Positions 1 through 8,891 of a DNA stretch of 64,000 bases are shown here, piece by piece. How positions within the stretch are numbered: the first letter of the stretch is position 1; the number at the start of each line of letters is the position of its first letter. The position numbers and the translations under genes are program-made. The notes under the pieces were generated by a model. It was not told the DNA's origin. It searched no databases and saw only the letters and a program-made list of their open reading frames with translations. Origin of the DNA: Methanohalophilus profundi (GTDB taxonomy: Archaea; Halobacteriota; Methanosarcinia; Methanosarcinales; Methanosarcinaceae). The stretch covers positions 75,855-139,854 of the forward strand of contig NZ_QBKB01000002.1 in assembly GCF_004137855.1 (NCBI RefSeq), written 5' to 3'.

Positions 1-2
1 TT

Positions 3-50
3 AAAGATCAAGAAACAAAATTCGACAGGTACTTAAAGAAGATAAATTAA
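3..50 (+). CDS. C-terminal end of an upstream protein (partial)
   Basis: An open frame enters from the left edge and ends at TAA 48-50, giving a charged tail ending YLKKIN. It is followed after 9 bases by a well-spaced GTG start with an AGAGGA ribosome binding site, so it may be the end of a co-transcribed gene. Too little is visible to name it, and it could be a chance frame. Confidence 0.35.
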   Translation, partial: KDQETKFDRYLKKIN

Positions 51-59
51 AGAGGAAAT

Positions 60-812
60 GTGAAAGAAATAATGGGGGAAATTATTCCTATGCAGAACAA
101 AAATCAAGAATACGAAAATCCCATAATAGTTTTCCTATGGAATGCAGAAAAGGACTGGCCGGTTGAATTTGTATCCGACAACATACAGCAATTCGGATAC
201 AACGCCAATGATTTTATATCCGGGGACAAGACCTATGCACAGATAATCCATCCACACGACATCGATGAAGTCAGAGAAAACATACGCCGCATCTGCAAGG
301 AAGGCATCAAAGAATACACCCATCGGTACAGGATACTAACTGCTGATGACCAGGAAAGATGGGTGCTGGAAAAGACCCTTGTAGAAAGGGATATCGAGGA
401 TGAGCCATGCCATTTCCAGGGTTTTATTATGGACATCACGGGCCAGATGGATTCCGAAGAGATGAGTGTGGATATGATATCTACAAAAAGTCCTGTTGTA
501 GCATTTGTCTGGAAAGTAGAAAAGGGGTGGCCTGTAGAATACGTTTCAGATGAAATTGAAAAGTATGGCTACACAACCGAAGAATTCCTGTCCGGCAATC
601 TTAATTACGGGGACATTATCCACAAAGACGATCTAAAAAGAGTAGAGGAAGAACTGAGCAGGAGATGCCGGGAAGGATACAATGATTTCTATCAGGAATA
701 TAGGATATACACAAAAGAAAGCCAGATACGCAAAGTTGCTGAAAGGACCCTTATAATTCGTGATGAGAATGGCAATCCTTCAAAATACCAGGGAATCATT
801 GAAGACCTCTGA
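60..812 (+). CDS. tandem PAS-domain sensor protein without output domain
   Basis: The 250-residue protein is two copies of one PAS unit (about residues 18-125 and 140-250). Each has the motif FxWxxExxWPVEFVSDxI early and an RxxxERTL/EKTL segment near the end, the PAS plus PAC layout seen in Methanosarcinales sensors. No kinase, HTH or receiver domain follows, so it probably binds a ligand or works with a separate protein. The GTG at 60 is chosen because AGAGGA lies a few bases upstream. The same PAS unit recurs in the gene at 13589. The signal sensed cannot be told from the sequence. Confidence 0.75.
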   Translation: MKEIMGEIIPMQNKNQEYENPIIVFLWNAEKDWPVEFVSDNIQQFGYNANDFISGDKTYAQIIHPHDIDEVRENIRRICKEGIKEYTHRYRILTADDQERWVLEKTLVERDIEDEPCHFQGFIMDITGQMDSEEMSVDMISTKSPVVAFVWKVEKGWPVEYVSDEIEKYGYTTEEFLSGNLNYGDIIHKDDLKRVEEELSRRCREGYNDFYQEYRIYTKESQIRKVAERTLIIRDENGNPSKYQGIIEDL

Positions 813-860
813 TTCCCAGATAAATTATATATAAAATAATATTATATTTTGATAGTAAGT

Positions 861-1556
861 ATGCGTGCCTACATCAACAGAAAAGGTTTGAGAGATTACA
901 TAATATACACACTTGCCCTGATTCCTATGACCATGTTGTGTTACAAGCAGCAGCTGGCTCTTGGACCAATTTCATCATACCCTCTGTTTTTTATCTTACT
1001 CCTGATGCCAATTGCATCAAATATAGAAATACCGATAACCAAAATCAGAACTCGCAAAAACCAGCACATGCACAGGGACGCCCTTCTTCTGGAGGAAACG
1101 TACGGTGTACCCGTAGTAAATGAACTTAATACAGGCACAAACCTGATCTATGACACAAAGATCACACTTAATGTCGGTGGATTTTTAATTCCTATGTTAA
1201 CAATTCTTTACCTACTTTTCAGTGAAATGGATTTTGTTGCATTGGAAATAATGCTCATAGTACTGGTTGTCGTTGCATTACTGGCGGATTTTGTTGATGG
1301 AGTAGGAATAGCAATACCCGCATATGTAGGGATATTTACAATTCCACTGGCATTGATATTGGCCCCTCATAATGCTGCTACTATCATATTCATCGCCGGG
1401 ACAGGCGGAATCATAGCAGGCTCTGTGGCATCCCTGATGGCCTTGAAAAGAGAAGAAAAAGGAAGCGCTTATATCGATATAGGTGGAGCAGCCTGTTTTC
1501 AGGCAATATACATAACCGCCTTAATGGCCGCATTAATATCCGGGTTCATTCCTTGA
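861..1556 (+). CDS. DUF1614 family integral membrane protein
   Basis: About 230 residues with several hydrophobic spans: an N-terminal pair, then a run of four or five in the second half containing the Gly-rich segment AGTGGIIAGSVASL. This matches the DUF1614 family of methanogen and bacterial membrane proteins, whose function is unknown. I start at ATG 861 rather than an in-frame TTG at 849, because an AT-rich TATA-like stretch (about 822-848) lies right upstream. The 3' end overlaps the convergent KaiC-like gene by 24 bases. Confidence 0.7.
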   Translation: MRAYINRKGLRDYIIYTLALIPMTMLCYKQQLALGPISSYPLFFILLLMPIASNIEIPITKIRTRKNQHMHRDALLLEETYGVPVVNELNTGTNLIYDTKITLNVGGFLIPMLTILYLLFSEMDFVALEIMLIVLVVVALLADFVDGVGIAIPAYVGIFTIPLALILAPHNAATIIFIAGTGGIIAGSVASLMALKREEKGSAYIDIGGAACFQAIYITALMAALISGFIP

Positions 1557-2441
1557 ATAAGGACTACTATTGCCTTGATTTCCAATTTTATTTTGCAGGA
1601 CTTTTGATGTTTGGATGGAACGATATTTTTCAATCCCTTTCTCACCGAACCTGAATGATTGAGGCGTGGGATCTATTTTTGTGGCCCTCATTTTTTGTAT
1701 AGCCATAACAGGAGTTAAGGTGTTATCAATATCATTTAATTGCATGGAATCAAGAAATATGATACCATCACCCAGAAAATCATATTCATCAAAATCTTTG
1801 GTTTCAATACCATGCTTTTTTTCCGTTATTAAAAATGAAGTTATATCCCTATTCTTAATCGTTCTGTGTAACGAACGCCAGCCCCCGGAATTGCGGAATT
1901 TTTCAGGATTGCTAAAAACATTAAGGGAATCAAACACTATGCGGCGAGGCTTATACGTCTCAATAATCTCTGTGATCTCTTCAAAGGTCAACATCGACAT
2001 CCCAAAAACTTCCAGGTAGCCATCATCGATGTATTTCGCAACATCCCAGTCAAATCTCATGAATTGCTGCACCAGCTGTGGAAGACGTTCTTCAAAGGAA
2101 AAAAGGACACACTTCTCTCCTTTGGTTACACCCTCCATAAGATATTGCATGCAAAGAGTAGTCTTTCCCGTGCCCGGAGGACCTGTAACAATCACTGAGA
2201 AACCTTCCGGTATACCTCCTTCCAGCATATCATCCAGCCCAACAATACCGGTACTTATCCTTTTTATTGAATATTGGAAATTACCGGCATCCATTTTTGA
2301 CCTGAAGCGCCCTTTGTCAAGCGAGAGTAAAGCTTTCTCGAGTACAAGGTTTTTAGCACCAAGTTCTTTTTCATACCTATCAAGAACTTTAATGGCATCC
2401 GAACTGAGTGTCGTATGAACCGGATATTTGTTACGTACCAT
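1533..2441 (-). CDS. KaiC-like RecA-superfamily ATPase
   Basis: A 302-residue protein. Residues 1-45 resemble a short ribbon-helix-helix-like segment (HTTLSSDAIKVLDRYEKELG). A single KaiC/GvpD-type ATPase domain follows, with Walker A GPPGTGKTTL near residue 88 and Walker B-like RRIVFDSLNVF near 167. Archaeal single-domain KaiC homologues are thought to act in signalling, often next to sensor proteins, and the PAS protein nearby fits that loosely. The upstream region carries a TATA-like TTTTATAT without a clear Shine-Dalgarno, suggesting a short-leader transcript. The target is unknown. Confidence 0.75.
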   Translation of the reverse strand: MVRNKYPVHTTLSSDAIKVLDRYEKELGAKNLVLEKALLSLDKGRFRSKMDAGNFQYSIKRISTGIVGLDDMLEGGIPEGFSVIVTGPPGTGKTTLCMQYLMEGVTKGEKCVLFSFEERLPQLVQQFMRFDWDVAKYIDDGYLEVFGMSMLTFEEITEIIETYKPRRIVFDSLNVFSNPEKFRNSGGWRSLHRTIKNRDITSFLITEKKHGIETKDFDEYDFLGDGIIFLDSMQLNDIDNTLTPVMAIQKMRATKIDPTPQSFRFGEKGIEKYRSIQTSKVLQNKIGNQGNSSPYSRNEPGY

Positions 2442-2516
2442 GCTTTAAGGATATAGTCCATAGTGCATATAAAATTTTGCGCACCATGGACACAAAAAAA
2501 GAAAGAAGTATGTACA

Positions 2517-3884
2517 TCAATCGTCGTCTTTAACAGAGCCGGCACCCGGAAGGAAATTACCCCTTCCCCGCCTTCCCACAATATCACCATCCCAGATAAT
2601 CTCCCCGCGAGAAATGGTATATTCAGGGAATATGCCTTCCATCCCTTCATACGGAGTCCATCCTGCCTTACTGTGCAGCATGTCTGAATTAATAGGTTTC
2701 ACATTACCCGGATCCATGACTATTAAATCAGCATCATACCCTTCAGCAAAAACACCTTTTCCATGGTTGTCAAGTCCGAAAATTCTTGCCGGATTGCTGC
2801 TTGTGACTTCAATGAGGCGCTTGAGGGGGAAAAGATTTCTTTTAGCCCCCACCATCATAAGGGGCATAAGGGTTTCCACTCCCGGTACACCCGATGGAGC
2901 GCTCTTAATGTCTCCCTCCTTCTCCGATTCCCTGTGAGGAGCATGATCTGAAGCTACAACATCCACTGTACCATCATTTATTCCATTAACAAGTGCTTTC
3001 ACACTTTGCCTGTTCCTCAGGGGAGGATTCATTTTACCGAAAGTATCAAGTCTCTCCCAATCACGATCTGATAGGAAAAGGTGATGGGGAGCTACCTCAA
3101 AGCTTAAATGACGCGAAACATCCTCTTTTTCAAGAATATATTTTTCCCTTTTTAGCTGACCAAAAGCTTCCAGGGTACTGATGTGGCAAAAATGAGTATT
3201 TACGGAGGTCAAACCGGACAGCTCAAGCGCATTCTTAACTGCCATTGCCTCACATTGATTGGAGCGAATCCGGGAATGGGACTGGGGAGTGAAATCTTTC
3301 TTGAGTAAAATTTCATTATCGCATTTGATATTTTCATCCTCAGCATGGATACAGGCCAATGCTCCAAGTTGCTGGATTGTTTCAAGGGCCTCTTTTAGCA
3401 AATCTGAATCCAATCCCAGACCAGCAGTGGATTCTGCCATGAAAATCTCCCCAAAAGCCGTAACACCCAGCCCCCAGAGACTTTCCAGTTTTTCAGTGTT
3501 CTTTCCCACACCACCATTAATTCCAAAATCAACGATGGATTTACGGTTTGCCAGTTTGAATTTTTCCCTGAAAGACTTCCTGTCAAGAACCGGCGGCAAT
3601 GTGTTTGGGTGTTCCACAACTGTCCCAATACCACCCGCAGCAGCTGCACAGCTTCCTGAATACCAATCTTCTTTGTGAGTCATACCGGGCTCCCGGAAAT
3701 GCACATGTACATCGATACCTGCTGGAATAGTAAGTCCCCCGTGTGCATCAATATGCCTGTCCGCATCCTCGCCCTTCAGATTTTTGGCAATTTTTTTTAT
3801 TTTACCTTCATCTATAAGCACTTCACCGGGTTGCAACTGATTTTTATAAAACACTTTAGTGTTCTTAATTAATATGTCATTCAT
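2517..3884 (-). CDS. pyrC: dihydroorotase
   Basis: This cyclic amidohydrolase interconverts N-carbamoyl-aspartate and dihydroorotate, the third step of pyrimidine synthesis. The metal-binding DVHVHFREPG motif lies near residue 58. Other visible landmarks are THFCHIST (about 230), EVAPHHLF (about 263) and the late ASDHAPH (about 313). The 455-residue length fits class I dihydroorotases. The gene stands alone between the KaiC-like gene and the phosphate region, and its 5' end faces a 400-base gene-free stretch. Allantoinase or hydantoinase is possible but less likely given the PyrC-like motifs. Confidence 0.9.
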   Translation of the reverse strand: MNDILIKNTKVFYKNQLQPGEVLIDEGKIKKIAKNLKGEDADRHIDAHGGLTIPAGIDVHVHFREPGMTHKEDWYSGSCAAAAGGIGTVVEHPNTLPPVLDRKSFREKFKLANRKSIVDFGINGGVGKNTEKLESLWGLGVTAFGEIFMAESTAGLGLDSDLLKEALETIQQLGALACIHAEDENIKCDNEILLKKDFTPQSHSRIRSNQCEAMAVKNALELSGLTSVNTHFCHISTLEAFGQLKREKYILEKEDVSRHLSFEVAPHHLFLSDRDWERLDTFGKMNPPLRNRQSVKALVNGINDGTVDVVASDHAPHRESEKEGDIKSAPSGVPGVETLMPLMMVGAKRNLFPLKRLIEVTSSNPARIFGLDNHGKGVFAEGYDADLIVMDPGNVKPINSDMLHSKAGWTPYEGMEGIFPEYTISRGEIIWDGDIVGRRGRGNFLPGAGSVKDDD

Positions 3885-4281
3885 ACTCTTCCCTTCGACT
3901 AGTTATTGGTAGGTATGCATATTATTTTTCCCATTTTACATCTTCCGACCGGATGGAAATAATGATTTAAAATTTCATATATGGATATATGGGATAAAGT
4001 ATATATTGATGAAATACAATATTTATTTTGGTGGAGGAAGTGATAGACAATATGAAATGCATTGAGAAAAATGAAAGGGGACTCAATATAGGGGAAAATC
4101 AACGGAAAGCTTGACAATGAAGAAATGGACCTTTACAGATTCCTCATAGGTGGAATCGAAGGAAAATGAGTGCAAAAACATTGGCCTAGGCTGTGCCAGG
4201 CAATGTACAATGTTATTTTTGTAGCTCAGATCTTGAGGACAGACGCCCGAGAAATATGGCCATATAAAGCCGTAGATATCG
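3885..4281. other. gene-free region upstream of the pstS remnant
   Basis: No coding region is supported here. Around 3970-4010 there is a dense AT-rich run with ATATATGGATATATGGG and AAAGTATATATTG, resembling a promoter. It precedes the pstS fragment as the comparable AT-rich block at 4526-4600 precedes the intact pstS. It may be the old promoter of the decayed copy. Confidence 0.4.
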
Positions 4282-4466
4282 ATGCCAGGAATGGAATGGT
4301 TGAGCCTACTTCCGGAAATATCCTTACAGGCAAATATCCACTGGCCAGACCCCTTCACTTATACACAGACGGACAGCCTACAGGTCTTGCAGCAGACTTC
4401 ATAGAATATATCCTGAGCGAGGAAGGGACAATAATTATAGATGATGTGGGGTACTTCCCCGTCTAA
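4282..4466 (+). pseudogene. C-terminal fragment of a second pstS
   Basis: This stretch encodes about 60 residues nearly identical to the end of the intact PstS just downstream. Shared blocks include YPLARPL, YTDGQPTGLAADF, EYILSEEGT and VGYFPV, about 46 of 57 identical by my hand count. It ends in TAA like a real gene end. Upstream of 4282 I cannot recognise the rest of PstS. It is best read as a tandem duplicate that lost its first 80 percent. Function as a protein is unlikely. Confidence 0.8.
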
Positions 4467-4525
4467 AATCCTAAAACAAAAGCCTGCTGATAACCCTCTA
4501 TTCTTTTTTAAGTACCCCGACTTTA

Positions 4526-4600
4526 CATGCACAATATATCTATATAGACTATATGTGCGGATATAGTGTAGTATAGAATATTGCGATAAAGACTATAAGT
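4526..4600 (+). promoter_or_regulatory. putative pst promoter region
   Basis: A run of TATA-like elements (ATATATCTATATAGACTAT, then GGATATAGTGTAGTATAG) lies 60-130 bases before the pstS start. Several half-sites of CTATATAG/GGATATA type overlap, as might be expected of a promoter with a bound regulator. Which TATA is used, and whether a phosphate-responsive regulator binds, is not visible. Confidence 0.4.
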
Positions 4601-4659
4601 ACGGTATCCATTACATTTTCCGAGGTTTAAGCCTTCAAAAGGAAAAGGATAATGTAACT

Positions 4660-5571
4660 ATGGTAGAAAGGTCAAAAATACTTTCAATAGCACTTACTTT
4701 AATAATGGTGCTGGCGTTATTCACCGCCGGCTGTGTCAGCAATGACGAGGAAACAGCAGAAAGCCCTGATGAAAGTTCAACTGGTGCTGAAGAAACTGCA
4801 GAAGATGAAGAAATCAATGTAAAAGGTTCAACAACTGTGCTCCCCCTCGCACAGGCAGCAGCTGAAACCTACATGGAAAACCATCCTGAGGCTTCAATCA
4901 GTATCAGTGGTGGCGGTTCCGGTACAGGTATTGCAGCCCTGATAGATGGCGACGTTGATGTTGCAATGAGTTCCAGAAAGATGAAGGATTCCGAAATAAA
5001 AGCAGCAGAATCAAACGGAATTAACCCTGTAGAACACGTAATCGCATGGGATGGACTCACAGTAGTTGTAAACCCCGACAACCCTGTTAATCAGCTTACA
5101 TACGACCAGATAAAGGGGATCTATGATGGTTCCATCAGCAACTGGGCAGATGTAGGTGGCCCTGACAAGGAAATCGTAGTTATTAACCGTGACAGCAGTT
5201 CCGGTACCTATGGCTACTTCCAGGAAGAAGTACTCGGTGAAGACAATGAATTCCGCCCGGACGCACTTGCACAGAGTTCAAACGGTGCAGTATTACAGTA
5301 CGTTTCACAGAACGATGTAGCAATCGGCTACATTGGTTTTGCTTACCTCACTGACAATGTAAAAGGCCTTGATGTCAACAAGGGAGACGGAATGGTTGCA
5401 CCAACTTCCGAAAACATCCTTGCAGGCGACTACCCACTTGCCAGACCTCTTCCCTTCTACACAGACGGACAGCCTACTGGACTTGCCGCAGACTTCACAG
5501 AATATATTTTGAGTGAGGAAGGTACAGAGATCGTCTACGAAGTAGGATACTTCCCTGTGTTGAGTAAATGA
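4660..5571 (+). CDS. pstS: phosphate ABC transporter substrate-binding lipoprotein
   Basis: PstS captures phosphate outside the membrane for the PstCAB importer. Residues 1-25 form a lipoprotein signal with lipobox FTAGC. An acidic Asp/Glu-rich linker (residues 27-50) follows, then the binding domain beginning VKGSTTVLPLAQ. Phosphate-contacting elements are visible: GGGSGTGIAAL near residue 84 and RDSSSGTYGYF near 178. The acidic linker fits a salt-adapted cell surface. It is the first gene of pstSCAB-phoU, with pstC 29 bases downstream. A decayed second copy lies just upstream. Confidence 0.92.
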   Translation: MVERSKILSIALTLIMVLALFTAGCVSNDEETAESPDESSTGAEETAEDEEINVKGSTTVLPLAQAAAETYMENHPEASISISGGGSGTGIAALIDGDVDVAMSSRKMKDSEIKAAESNGINPVEHVIAWDGLTVVVNPDNPVNQLTYDQIKGIYDGSISNWADVGGPDKEIVVINRDSSSGTYGYFQEEVLGEDNEFRPDALAQSSNGAVLQYVSQNDVAIGYIGFAYLTDNVKGLDVNKGDGMVAPTSENILAGDYPLARPLPFYTDGQPTGLAADFTEYILSEEGTEIVYEVGYFPVLSK

Positions 5572-5600
5572 TTTGAAGCATGAACCCTTAGAGGTGAGCG

Positions 5601-6494
5601 ATGTTTCACAGAAGACTTAAAGAGAAGGGCATTGAAATCAGCCTGTTCTTAGCAGCGGCAACGACTGTCGTTGTCCTTCTCTTCATTTGTATTTTTCTTT
5701 TCAGAGATGGATACCTGTTATTCGAAACAAGTTCTTTTACGGGTTTCATAACCGGTAGTTCATGGTACACCGCTTCAACACCACCACGTTTTGGAATACT
5801 TCCCCTTTTATTCGGCTCATTTCTGGTCACAGCAGGCGCAATAGCCATAGCTGTTCCCCTGGGTGTTGCTGCAGCAATATATATTTCAGAGCTGGCAAGC
5901 CCAAAAATCGCAGACTTACTGAAACCATTCATTGAAATCCTTGCAGGCATACCTTCCGTTGTATACGGTTTCTTCGGTCTGGTAGTCCTGGTCCCCCTTG
6001 TAAAAGATATTTTTAATATACCCACAGGCCAAACAGCCCTTACAGGTTCTATAATGCTTGCAATGATGGCACTACCCACAATAATTTCAATTTCCGAAGA
6101 TTCCATTAATGCAGTACCACAGGCACTTAAAGAAGGTTCTTTAGCCCTGGGGAGTACACAATGGCAGACTATTTATAAAGTGACGTTGCCGGCTGCCCTT
6201 TCCGGAATATCCGCCGCAGTGATATTGGGAGTAGGCAGAGCAATCGGTGAAACAATGACAGTATTGATGGTAACAGGTAACATGGCCATAATACCTGGAT
6301 TCCCTGAAGGATTTCTTGATCCTGTCAGGACAATGACAGCAACTATTGCACTTGAAATGGGAGAAGTACCCAAAGGCAGCCCGCATTTCCATGCATTGTT
6401 TGCAGTTGGTTCTGTATTGTTTATTACAACCTTCATAATAAATATGGTTGCAGATAAGATAAAGAGAAAATATAAACTCAAGGAGGGGCTCTGA
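5601..6494 (+). CDS. pstC: phosphate ABC transporter permease PstC
   Basis: One of the two membrane channel subunits of the phosphate importer. The protein has 297 residues with about six transmembrane spans. The cytoplasmic EAA-type coupling loop is visible (PQALKEGSLALGSTQWQT, then GRAIGETM). The ATG at 5601 follows a GAGGTG ribosome binding site at 5591. The gene ends at TGA 6492-6494, directly against the TTG start of pstA, so translation of the two is probably coupled. Confidence 0.92.
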   Translation: MFHRRLKEKGIEISLFLAAATTVVVLLFICIFLFRDGYLLFETSSFTGFITGSSWYTASTPPRFGILPLLFGSFLVTAGAIAIAVPLGVAAAIYISELASPKIADLLKPFIEILAGIPSVVYGFFGLVVLVPLVKDIFNIPTGQTALTGSIMLAMMALPTIISISEDSINAVPQALKEGSLALGSTQWQTIYKVTLPAALSGISAAVILGVGRAIGETMTVLMVTGNMAIIPGFPEGFLDPVRTMTATIALEMGEVPKGSPHFHALFAVGSVLFITTFIINMVADKIKRKYKLKEGL

Positions 6495-7346
6495 TTGGAC
6501 TCAAGAACTACTGAAAAATTAGCATTTGGTTTCCTCAGAGCATGTATATGGATTGTTGTTGCATTTGTAGCAATCCTTATACTCTACATTGTAATACAGG
6601 GATACAGCATAATGAGCTGGGAGTTCTTGACTGAAATGCCCACAAACCGGATGACTGAAGGTGGCATTTATCCTGCTTTGATGGGAACAGCATATCTTGT
6701 TGGCATATCCATGGCTGTAGCAATTCCCCTTGGCGTTCTTTCAGCTATCTACCTAAATGAATATGCAAAAGAAAGCCGTTCAACCTGGATCATAGAAATG
6801 GCAATCAACAACCTTGCCGGAACCCCTTCCGTAGTTTTCGGATTGTTCGGATTGGCATTGTTTGTTAAATATTTAGCATTTAATCCGTCAATTATCTCGG
6901 CATCCCTTACCCTCTCCCTCTTGATATTGCCAGTTGTAATAAGAACAAGCAAAGAAGCCCTGATAACCGTTCCTCAGGCACACAGGGAAGCTTCTCTTGC
7001 CCTTGGCGTAACAAAATGGAAGACCATAAGTAGTATAGTATTACCAGAAGCATTACCCGGAATCGTAACCGGGATAATCCTGAGTATCGGCAGGGTTGCA
7101 GGTGAAACCGCCCCTATAATGTTCACAGGTGCAGCTTTCTTTTTGCCACGTCTGCCGGATTCTGTATTTTCACAATTCATGGCATTGCCATACCACCTTT
7201 TCATAATGGCGACCTCCGGACTCAACCCAATGGAAACCAGACCCATACAGTACGGAACTGCTCTTGTGTTATTGATATTGGTACTGCTCATAAACAGCAT
7301 AGCAATTGTTATCAGAAAACATTACAGGAAAAAACTTCACAGATAA
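6495..7346 (+). CDS. pstA: phosphate ABC transporter permease PstA
   Basis: Second membrane channel subunit of the phosphate importer, 283 residues. It has an N-terminal span, then the conserved permease core with coupling loop PQAHREASLALGVTKWKT and the GRVAGETAP motif near residue 200. It starts at TTG 6495, immediately after the pstC stop, with a strong AAGGAGGGG site at 6479-6487. pstB follows after 17 bases. Confidence 0.92.
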   Translation: MDSRTTEKLAFGFLRACIWIVVAFVAILILYIVIQGYSIMSWEFLTEMPTNRMTEGGIYPALMGTAYLVGISMAVAIPLGVLSAIYLNEYAKESRSTWIIEMAINNLAGTPSVVFGLFGLALFVKYLAFNPSIISASLTLSLLILPVVIRTSKEALITVPQAHREASLALGVTKWKTISSIVLPEALPGIVTGIILSIGRVAGETAPIMFTGAAFFLPRLPDSVFSQFMALPYHLFIMATSGLNPMETRPIQYGTALVLLILVLLINSIAIVIRKHYRKKLHR

Positions 7347-7363
7347 TTATTCGAGGATAAAAT

Positions 7364-8129
7364 ATGAGTGGAATTAATGATTTCGCAGACATAAAAGTCG
7401 AGGATCTCAACCTAAGGTATGGATCCAATCAAGCTCTCCAGGACATAAATATTAAAATCCCCAGCAAAAGTGTAACCGCCCTTATAGGTCCTTCAGGATG
7501 TGGAAAATCCACATTCCTGCGCTGTATAAACAGGATGAATGATCTTATAAAAGTATGTCATATCGAAGGCAGGGTAAAAATCGATAATAAAAACATCTAC
7601 GATGAAGATGTAGATGTAGTTGAACTCAGAAAGAAGGTGGGCATGGTTTTCCAGAAACCAAACCCATTCCCCATGTCAGTTTTTGATAATATTGCCTATG
7701 GTCCAAAAATTCATAAAGTTCCCAAAAAAGACATAAAGGGGATTGTTGATAAAACCCTGCAGGATTCAGCTCTTTACGGAGAAGTATCTGACAGGCTGGA
7801 TTCATCAGCCCTGGACCTCAGCGGAGGACAGCAGCAGAGACTCTGCATTGCAAGGACCATGGCCGTAGAGCCGGAAATCATACTTTTTGATGAGCCTTGC
7901 AGTGCCCTTGACCCCATATCTACAAATAAGATAGAAGACCTGATTCTTGAATTGAAGAAAGATTACACAATTGTAATTGTTACCCACAATATGCAGCAAG
8001 CAGCCAGAATTTCTGACTACACCGCATTTTCCTTATGGGAAAATAATCGAGTTTGGAGAAACAAACCAGATCTTCGAAAATCCTAAGGAAAAACGTACTG
8101 AAGACTACATCACGGGAAGATTCGGGTGA
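7364..8129 (+). CDS. pstB: phosphate ABC transporter ATPase PstB (frameshifted near its end)
   Basis: The ATPase that powers PstCA. Walker [10 protein letters not shown] lies near residue 42, the signature LSGGQQQR near 152, Walker [13 protein letters not shown] and the switch THN after it. As written, the frame runs to TAA at 8084-8086 with an aberrant tail after DYTAF. From about 8040 the expected tail (KIIEFGE, then [19 protein letters not shown]) is in the +1 frame and ends at TGA 8127-8129, five bases before phoU. The frame change lies between 8027 and 8039, equivalent to two missing bases or one extra. The nucleotide-binding motifs are unaffected. I treat it as sequence error or a very recent mutation. 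Confidence 0.9.
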
Positions 8130-8133
8130 TTAA

Positions 8134-8784
8134 ATGGTTCGTGAGAAATACCACGCTGAACTTGATGAACTAAAAGAAAACATCTCTGATATGAGCGCCG
8201 TGTCCCAGGAAATGTTCAGGAAGTCTATAAAGGCACTTGCAAATATTGATAAAGAACTTGCTCAGGAAATCATTGAAATGGATCAGATAGTAAATGATTT
8301 TGAAGAGAAAGTTGAAAATCGAATAACAAGATTACTGGCATTACAGCAGCCAATTGCCAGTGACCTGCGACTTATAACGGCTTCTTATCGAATATCAATC
8401 GACCTTGAAAGAATGGGCGATCTGGCGGTGGATGTGGCCAAAAGAATAAAAAAGATGGATGCTGAGAAGGCTCTTTCAATTTCTGAATGTAAACCTATTA
8501 TATCCACATGTGAAGAGATGATAGAACAATCCATTAAAGCCTATTCTGAATTGGATACTGAACTGGCAAAAGATATCACTACAAAAGATGACATCGTCGA
8601 CAGGAATGTCTACGCAGGCTGGCAGGATCTGGTCCAGATGATGATCGACAACTCAACTGTTATTGAAAATGCAGTGGAAATGATGTTTGTTCTCAGGTAT
8701 CTGGAACGCATTGCAGACCATACATGCAACATATGTGAAAGTATTGTATACATTGCAACCGCTAAAAGGGTCGATCTTAACTGA
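8134..8784 (+). CDS. phoU: phosphate uptake regulator PhoU
   Basis: 216 residues forming two PhoU three-helix repeats (about residues 15-105 and 115-205). Metal-binding type acidic motifs are visible in each half, near DLERMGDLAVDV and YLERIADHTCNI. PhoU proteins moderate Pst transport activity. In bacteria they also link it to PhoR, but archaea lack PhoBR, so a direct effect on the transporter is more likely here. It is the last gene of the pst operon. A T-rich stretch follows at about 8790-8805. Confidence 0.92.
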   Translation: MVREKYHAELDELKENISDMSAVSQEMFRKSIKALANIDKELAQEIIEMDQIVNDFEEKVENRITRLLALQQPIASDLRLITASYRISIDLERMGDLAVDVAKRIKKMDAEKALSISECKPIISTCEEMIEQSIKAYSELDTELAKDITTKDDIVDRNVYAGWQDLVQMMIDNSTVIENAVEMMFVLRYLERIADHTCNICESIVYIATAKRVDLN

Positions 8785-8891
8785 TTGATCCTTTATTTTT
8801 TCATTGTTCATCCTATTTTTCAATTCGTAAAATTAATATGCTGAAGGTCTCTTCTATGACCCCTGAATAACGAAAAATAGAGGCTTTCAAC

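Noticed and set aside
3899-4358. Minus-strand open frames of 70-90 codons in the region before pstS
   Set aside because: Composition is poor, there are no ribosome binding sites and no recognisable motif, and one runs antisense through the pstS fragment. They are likely chance frames.
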